Shown: in pieces, positions 58,085-64,000 of the stretch
Layout of the letters: every line of letters starts with the position of its first letter
Position numbering within the stretch: position 1 is the first letter of the stretch
Assembly (NCBI GenBank): GCA_907165275.2
Contig: OU015657.1
Span: 13,477,001 to 13,541,000 of the forward strand
Source of the DNA: Zygaena filipendulae
Taxonomy: Eukaryota > Arthropoda > Insecta > Lepidoptera > Zygaenidae
Length of the DNA: 64,000 nucleotides
Reading direction: 5' to 3'
The notes under the pieces: generated by a model
The model's input: the letters and a program-made list of their open reading frames with translations, nothing else
Database searches by the model: none
Told to the model about the DNA's origin: nothing
Position numbers and translations under genes: made by a program

Positions 58085-59487
58085 ACCCCCGCCAGCATGG
58101 TTTCTTATCGGGCAGATCTACAGCATCGAATCTTCTTAGCTATGCCAGTGACATAACAGCTGCAATGGAAGCTAAACTTGAAGTTCACGCAATTTATACT
58201 GATTTCTCCAAGGCGTTTGATGTTGTTCACCATGATCTGCTGATACTAAAACTTGGACATGCTGGAATCTGTGGGTCGTTGCTTAGATGGTGTGAGTCGT
58301 ATCTGCGCAATCGTTCGCAGATAGTGATGATCCGTGGCTTTAAATCCCTCCCCAGAGTGGTGCCATCAGGTGTACCTCAAGGCTCTCACCTGGGTCCTCT
58401 GTTTTTTTTGGTGTTCGTTAATGATTTGTGTACCACTATTTCATCGGGTTGCCTGATGTTCGCAGATGATCTTAAAATCTACACGCCCATATTCTCTAAC
58501 GACGACATATTAAAACTTCAAAGAGACATTGACTCTATCAGTGAATGGTGCATCCGTAATAAGATGGTCCTCAATCCGTCTAAATGTTTTCATATGAAAT
58601 TCTCGAGAAAACGCAATATTACTCATACTACCTATTTTATCAACGGTACGCCTATCGAAGAGGCGTCCAGAATGCGTGATTTGGGAGTTATCATGGACAC
58701 AAAGCTCGATTTCAGGATTCATATATAAAAAGAGGTGCACGCCTCGCGGGATTTGTTATAAGACAGTCTAAATTCTTTAGGGATGCCGATATACCTATAA
58801 TTCTTTTTAACTGCTATGTGCGTAGTCTCCTCGAATATTGCAGCCCTATTTGGAATCCTTCTTATGCAGTGCATATTGGTCGTCTTGAGAGACTGCAGAA
58901 GCAATTTTTGTACCATCTGTCTTATGCTAGTAATCTTTGTCATAGCCTGAAATCGTACGAGGCCAGACTCACGTACTTCGGGATGCTGCCTCTTGAGCAC
59001 AGAAGAAAGATTGCCGATCTTATATTTTTATTCAAAATCTTGAACGGTAAGATCGACAATTCTGACTTGCTTTCTAAGATCCAGATAGCCATACCGCGTC
59101 CATCCTGCCGTCTCACCAACAGGGTAACGTTCTATCTTCCTTTCTTTCGGGCGAACTTTGGTCAGCACTCACCCATGTACCGAATGTGTTCTATGTACAA
59201 CGCAATCAGTGAAGACTTAGACATTTTTTCTACCTCCGAATCATATATTAAGAAATTTTTTAAACCGTAATTGTATTCAAAATTTTTCTATATTCCCAAA
59301 AACCTTTATGTTTATTTTATTTGGTTTGTTTTTTACTGTGGCACTACTTTAGGTGCAGGTTGTGTTCACCTCGAGAAGGTCGTACACTGCTCTAAAATTG
59401 TGAAACAAGTTTTTTTTAAGTGTTTTATATGTGTATTGTCCAGTTTGGTGAACCTTAAATAAAAAAAAAAAATAAAAAAAAAATAAA
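58085..59487 (+). pseudogene. Broken non-LTR retrotransposon (Jockey-like LINE), 5'-truncated
   Basis: A reverse transcriptase fragment starts in mid-domain: motifs TDFSKAFDVVHHDLL, SGVPQGSHLGPLFFLVF and the catalytic FADD (about 58459-58470). The first frame ends at a stop near 58726. The reading continues in another frame after a small indel at about 58728-58735 and runs to 59270 with the usual LINE C-terminal LLEYCSPIW and LPLEHRRKIADLIFLFK segments. The 3' UTR ends in CCAGTTTGGTGAACCTTAAA and an A-rich tail. Autonomous LINEs copy RNA at the target; this copy cannot. A shorter relative lies at 34053-34352. Confidence 0.88.
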
Positions 59488-60340
59488 CTAATACATTCTA
59501 CTGTTCCACCTGCGTTACCGTTAATGTTGATGTTAATGTCCAACTACGCGTTAATTAAGGCATTGAAATACGTGTTGGCTACATTTAGTTTGCAACGTGC
59601 CGTTAAGCTGTAATTTCTAGTGAAATAACGCGTTAACATAAAATGGCGGTCGAAGCTTCAAACAGCTGTTTTTTTGCAATTGCGGTAGAAGCAGCTATAA
59701 TTTTAGACCATTTCACTGTCGTATTTTTATTGTTCCCGCCAAAACAAAGTAAATACGGTCTTACACCGCGCGTGCGCCACGCAGAATGAGAAGGCGTTAA
59801 TGTAGCCAACACCGCTTAGTGCGCTAAATAATGCGCTAAAACCCTTTGATGTGTGCAAAAAACCGACACCCGAGCTATCGCTTAAAGTTTAACGTCATTA
59901 GTAATGCCGTTAGTAAGTTAACCCGTTAAAATGTTGGCCACATCTACGTAATGCCTTATTTAGCGCACTAATTTACGCGTTAACACGATTATGTACCTAG
60001 TCGCAAAGTTCCACAGCTGCCGAGTGTTGAGGGGAGACTTTACCGCCAACGCACGGGTGAATTATCCATTTTCCGTGGCAACTTGTGTGTTTGGTAGTTT
60101 GTGTGGTGACTTGCGGCTGACAGCGAGTGACAGAATAGTGGGATACCCTCGTTAATAATGCATTGCCGATCCCCAAATTAATTCTCAAACACGCCTCAGA
60201 AAGGATCACGGATCGATAGAGACGTTTAAAAATAACCACACTAATAGCGATTCAGGCAGTATTCGAGTGAGTAAATAGTGGGCTATAAACTTACACAGCT
60301 CACGTACCTACATAAGTACTTATGTAGTTATACAGGCTGT
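59488..60340. other. Non-coding DNA, no gene seen
   Basis: Balanced composition with repeated CGTTAA / TTAACG words (ACGCGTTAA, CCCGTTAA, GCGTTAAC) between about 59500 and 59990. No ORF or element could be recognised. Confidence 0.4.
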
Positions 60341-60349
60341 AAGTCTAGT

Positions 60350-60714
60350 AATCTTTCCTCACAAACATGAATTTCGCGTCTGTCTTTTTGCGATAAAATT
60401 AAAAAACTACTGAATGGATGTTCATTCGGTTTTCACCAATACAGTGATTCATGAGGAAGGTATAAGTATTTTGTCTAGTTTAAGTGATTTGTGTAGTTTT
60501 TGTGTAAATTAGTTGAAATATAAAGATAATTCTTGGAAGTGTCCAAAACAGTACCTATACTTTGTTACGCTTTCAAACGTTACCGACTCAACCGATCACC
60601 ACGAAATTTTTCATAAACGTTGCAAAATTTCGTGGTGATCTTACTTAAGGTATTTTTTAAATCCCCGCGGGAATCCGTAAATACCGCGAGTGAAACCGCG
60701 GGAACAGTTGGTAA
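60350..60714 (+). repeat. Decayed Helitron-type DNA
   Basis: TTCGGTTTTCACCAATACAG and AGTGATTCATGAGGAAGG at 60430-60470, then CCGACTCAACCGATCACCAC and GAGTGAAACCGCGGGAACAG at 60584-60712. The two pieces belong to two subfamilies. No intact CTAG end. Confidence 0.45.
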
Positions 60715-63700
60715 ATATACCTATAAAAAGCGCCGGCCGATGGAGCAATTACCCGCCGAGTCCGGGGCGCGCGGCGCACATAGTAGTATTTCTTCGAACT
60801 ATGCGGTCAAAATTCAATTTTGCAAAACTGACTCTGGTAACACACAATCGCTACCCAACAAATTTGAAGAGTTGTGGAATATTATACAGCCGGTACACCC
60901 GGTACCTCTCGGCACTGCTAGGCGCGCTGGTGCTGACCTGTCGAAACTTCAGCGTTCACTTAGATGCACGTGATTTTTCGACGTTGTTTGAATAATCATA
61001 GGAGAAGACGCAGAAGAGTCTAAAGAAGATAATGATGAAGAATGGTAGCACTCATTTGAACAGTATACATCTGATTTATCTGCAATTTTATTTATTCATT
61101 ATAACTTGGTAAACTTGGTAACTTTCACTTTCATAATATTCCATTGATTTTTTCGATATTTTTCATTTAATTTAAACTAATATGCAATAAAAAGGTTGAG
61201 AATGAAATTTAAGATGGTAAAATGTTAAGAAATAATTTGGACCGCGTGCCCGCCACAAATGCCCCTATGTGCGGCGTCGCGCTGGCTGCAGGCACGAGGC
61301 GCGAGGCGCGAGGGGCCCGCGCCGTAACACCGACCGCCATGCACTTTAAGCGTGGCGTCACTTCCGTTCGGGCGAGCTCGGTAGCGACGCTGATTTAAAT
61401 TGCGGCATTTTTTACAGCGTCCAATTTAACCGTTGTAATATCTAAAGGGCCCTCAGATCTTGCACTCTAAAAAATTGGTTGTAACATTTTTATTGCAATG
61501 TGTATCACTAATATTATAAAGAGATAAAGAGAAGAGATTTGATTCTTTATGTAGGTATGTTTGTTTGTAATGGATAAACTCAAAACTGCTTATCCAATTT
61601 TAACAATTCCTTTACTTATAAGAAGCTTTAGTGTTCTTGAGTGACATAGGGAACTGTTTATCCCAGAAACCGTGTAGGATCGACTGTATACGTATAAATT
61701 GTAATCTGACTAACTTTGTCACACGTTCCCAAGTTTTTTATGATAAGAAAGACTTTTGGGTCGCTTTCACGTGATCGTATTAACGAGCTGTCGCGACTCG
61801 CGTGCCGGCTGACGTTCATTGTCGTGGTAAATCTTCGGAATATAAGGAAGCATGCACCTGTAGGTATTCAGAGAGATAAAATAATATAGAGTTAAGGATA
61901 AAATTAATCTCACAAAGAAATTAAATTTTATTATGTTTGTCATTGCGAAGAAAATATTATTTCATTTTTTATTTATATAACTTTAGCTAACGGCTAGTTA
62001 GCTACCACTCTGAAGTTTAAAATCTGTCGCCAAGCACCTATCGGTGTGTTCCGGCAGCCTATCTCGTACGCCAGTTGCCATTCCAAGCTATAGGTGTGTT
62101 CACAACCTTCGACCACACCGTCGCTTCACAACGTTTGAAATGTGAGTAAGCTTGTACTGGTTGTACTGCTTTATTCATACGAGGCACATTTTCATCTTGT
62201 CCTGGTGTGTACTCATATAATATACAGGAATACGAAGATTATATTTGTGATGCAAATATTTAATAACATGCAATCATGAGATCTTCCCCAAAGATTATTG
62301 TATTTTGCTGATTTTCGTCGGAGACGAGCTTTTATTTGTCAATAAGTCGGTTTTAGACATTCTAAGACAGGGGCGAAGTTGGTACTTAATTGCAACCGCT
62401 TGTCACGGGAGAGGCGTATCTTCAGCAATACGGATTGTTTCAATTGTTCGGAAGCCAGGCTTCACTTTAATAATTGAGTATTATCTCGGAAGTAAGTATT
62501 TCTTAAGTTAATTACGAGTCGGCCCCCCAGACCGCTGTTTAAGATTCGCTCTCCGACGTCACTAATTTGTCTTATGCGGGCGCTATCTGCTCGTTACTCG
62601 TTATGAATTCTAGTCGGCGCCCTCCAGACACGCGCGGGTACATTATATCGCTGCCATTTTTCTTCTCCGGTACGTAGGTACCTATAAATAGGTATCTAAT
62701 CTTAGCGGAGTCGGCAACTAGTGATTATAATCACGTTGAGGAATAAAATACAACAAGCCGTGCCTCCCTCGGGGCCTCGAGGCGGGGCGCATCGAGAGGC
62801 CGAATGTGCTGTGTATTCCGTGATTTATTTTTTCCGTCGCCCGGTTGCGGGGGCGGGCGAGCTGCGCGGTGGGGGGGGGGGGGGGGGGGGGGCTCGTTTC
62901 GCCCGAGGGCCACTTTAAAATTCAATTTCAAACTTTACGGAGGCGGTAAAGGCCGCGGCTCTCATAAATTCGCACCGATGTTGATTTTAGTCAACTGTAA
63001 TTTATATATTTTCCTTTATTGTTTACGTTAGAGCTTTCTGCGTCGTCGGTGGGCTGCGAGTGTCGGCGTCGCTCGCCGGGGCAGGGCGCGCCGCGCCGGA
63101 TGGAGATGACGTAATTCACGAAATCACACCTTTTGCTTTAATATTTTGAAATGTTTAATAACGAGTGTCCGTGTACGGCTCCAGTTTAACTAACTATAGT
63201 AAATATAATACCTATGAACCTACAATTATTAGGTACATGTTTTTTTAATCTTCTAATACCTCCCAAGGGGGAGTGGCGGGTGGGGACCCGCCAAGTCTCC
63301 GTACAGTTAGTACGTTCATTGTGAAAAAGTTGAGGAGCCTTGTTCAAAGTATCCCCTCTTAGCCATCAACGTGTATAGGAGACGCGTCGAGTGTTATATA
63401 TTTAGAAGTCGAGGCAGTGAACGGCGGAGGGGCGGTGGGGGAGCGGCGGGGGACGAGGGACCAAAAGAGGACTCAGAAAAAGCTCTTATCGCTCATTTAT
63501 CATTCAGATAAGAAGTCCGGGGAACACCTGACCGCCCCCGCCCCCGCCCCCGCCCCGCACCACACCCGCTCATCCTTCAAATTATAATCCAATATGAAGC
63601 AGTCATTCAAAAGGTTTTATCGCGTCACGCCGATGAGCAGCCGCACTCACCTGCCAGGCGAAGTTGCACCTTATGCGTATGCCCGTCTGGTTGCAATGCG

Positions 63701-64000
63701 TTGTGTTCAGTTCGTACAGAACGCCGGTATTTAGTTATAGGGGTGATGACCAGGGGGCGGGCGGGCGGGGGGGGGGATCTCTCCGGTGTACTCGTATCAG
63801 CGGCGTTTCACTCTTTTCATCACAGGAGCTACATTAATTAATTCCTCGAAACACGTGCTTCTTTGTTTGAAAGAATTTAAATATCGGTTTTCATAAATGA
63901 ACCTACAAAAGCAATTATGTATATCTATACAAGGTCTCACCCCTCCACCAAAAGAGTTCACAAAGTGGTTCACGTCTCTATATTTAGATACAATGTAAAA
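60715..64000. other. Gene-poor right end with GC islands
   Basis: No gene is supported. GC-rich islands lie at about 61250-61440, 62520-62660, 62755-63110 and 63410-63560. About 61505-61670 resembles a Helitron 5' part (TCACTAATATTATAAAGAGA). G22 is at 62871-62892. GATA-type words CTTATCG, TTATCAT and AGATAAG cluster at 63484-63512. The islands could be enhancers or upstream exons of a gene beyond the window. Confidence 0.4.
62871..62892 (+). repeat. Poly-G tract
   Basis: An uninterrupted run of 22 G in a GC-rich island. Long homopolymers are also prone to assembly error, so the exact length is uncertain. Confidence 0.85.

Overview
The window is 64 kb of nuclear DNA from an insect, almost certainly a lepidopteran. 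The evidence is spliceosomal genes with short GC-rich exons in very AT-rich introns, many short Helitrons with TC...CTAG ends typical of moth and butterfly genomes, abundant (TAGG)/(CCTA) simple motifs, and insect-like zfh1. I cannot name the species. All gene models were built by hand from splice sites, reading-phase continuity and recalled family motifs. No search or computation was run.

Layout: (1) 1-5.9 kb is AT-rich non-coding DNA with a Helitron and a striking 1.47 kb foldback structure. (2) 5.97-9.75 kb (+) holds the 3' three coding exons of zfh1, the ZEB-type zinc-finger/homeodomain repressor; its 5' exon(s) are not identified. (3) 13.94-19.90 kb (+) is a very young full-length Ty3/gypsy-type LTR retrotransposon with apparently identical 420-bp LTRs, a GTAC target duplication, and gag, protease and RT/RNaseH/integrase in three overlapping frames. 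(4) 22.77-34.87 kb (+) is the complete 23-exon Listerin (LTN1) E3 ligase gene of ribosome-associated quality control, about 1839 aa, with an in-frame 18-aa minisatellite and a second minisatellite in an intron. (5) 38.37-41.72 kb (-) is TMEM138, a four-exon ciliary membrane protein gene. (6) 42.56-45.46 kb (+) is NKAP, a nuclear spliceosome and repression factor, whose last codons lie in the first copy of a sixfold 50-bp tandem repeat. (7) 47.08-49.59 kb (-) is a GABP-beta-type ankyrin transcription factor, convergent with NKAP. (8) 49.6-64 kb has no recognised host gene; it carries MITE-like hairpins, a broken non-LTR retrotransposon, Helitrons and several GC-rich islands that look regulatory or like unannotated exons.

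The host genes are unrelated housekeeping or regulatory loci rather than an operon or pathway: transcriptional control (zfh1, NKAP, GABPB), protein quality control (LTN1) and ciliogenesis (TMEM138). The most unusual material is the mobile DNA and tandem repeats: the foldback pair, a perfect G_GGA_AAC slippery heptamer at the gag stop, heat-shock-like motifs and a TATA box inside a dyad in the LTR, a CRE-bearing MITE family, and repeats that have grown inside coding exons of LTN1 and NKAP.
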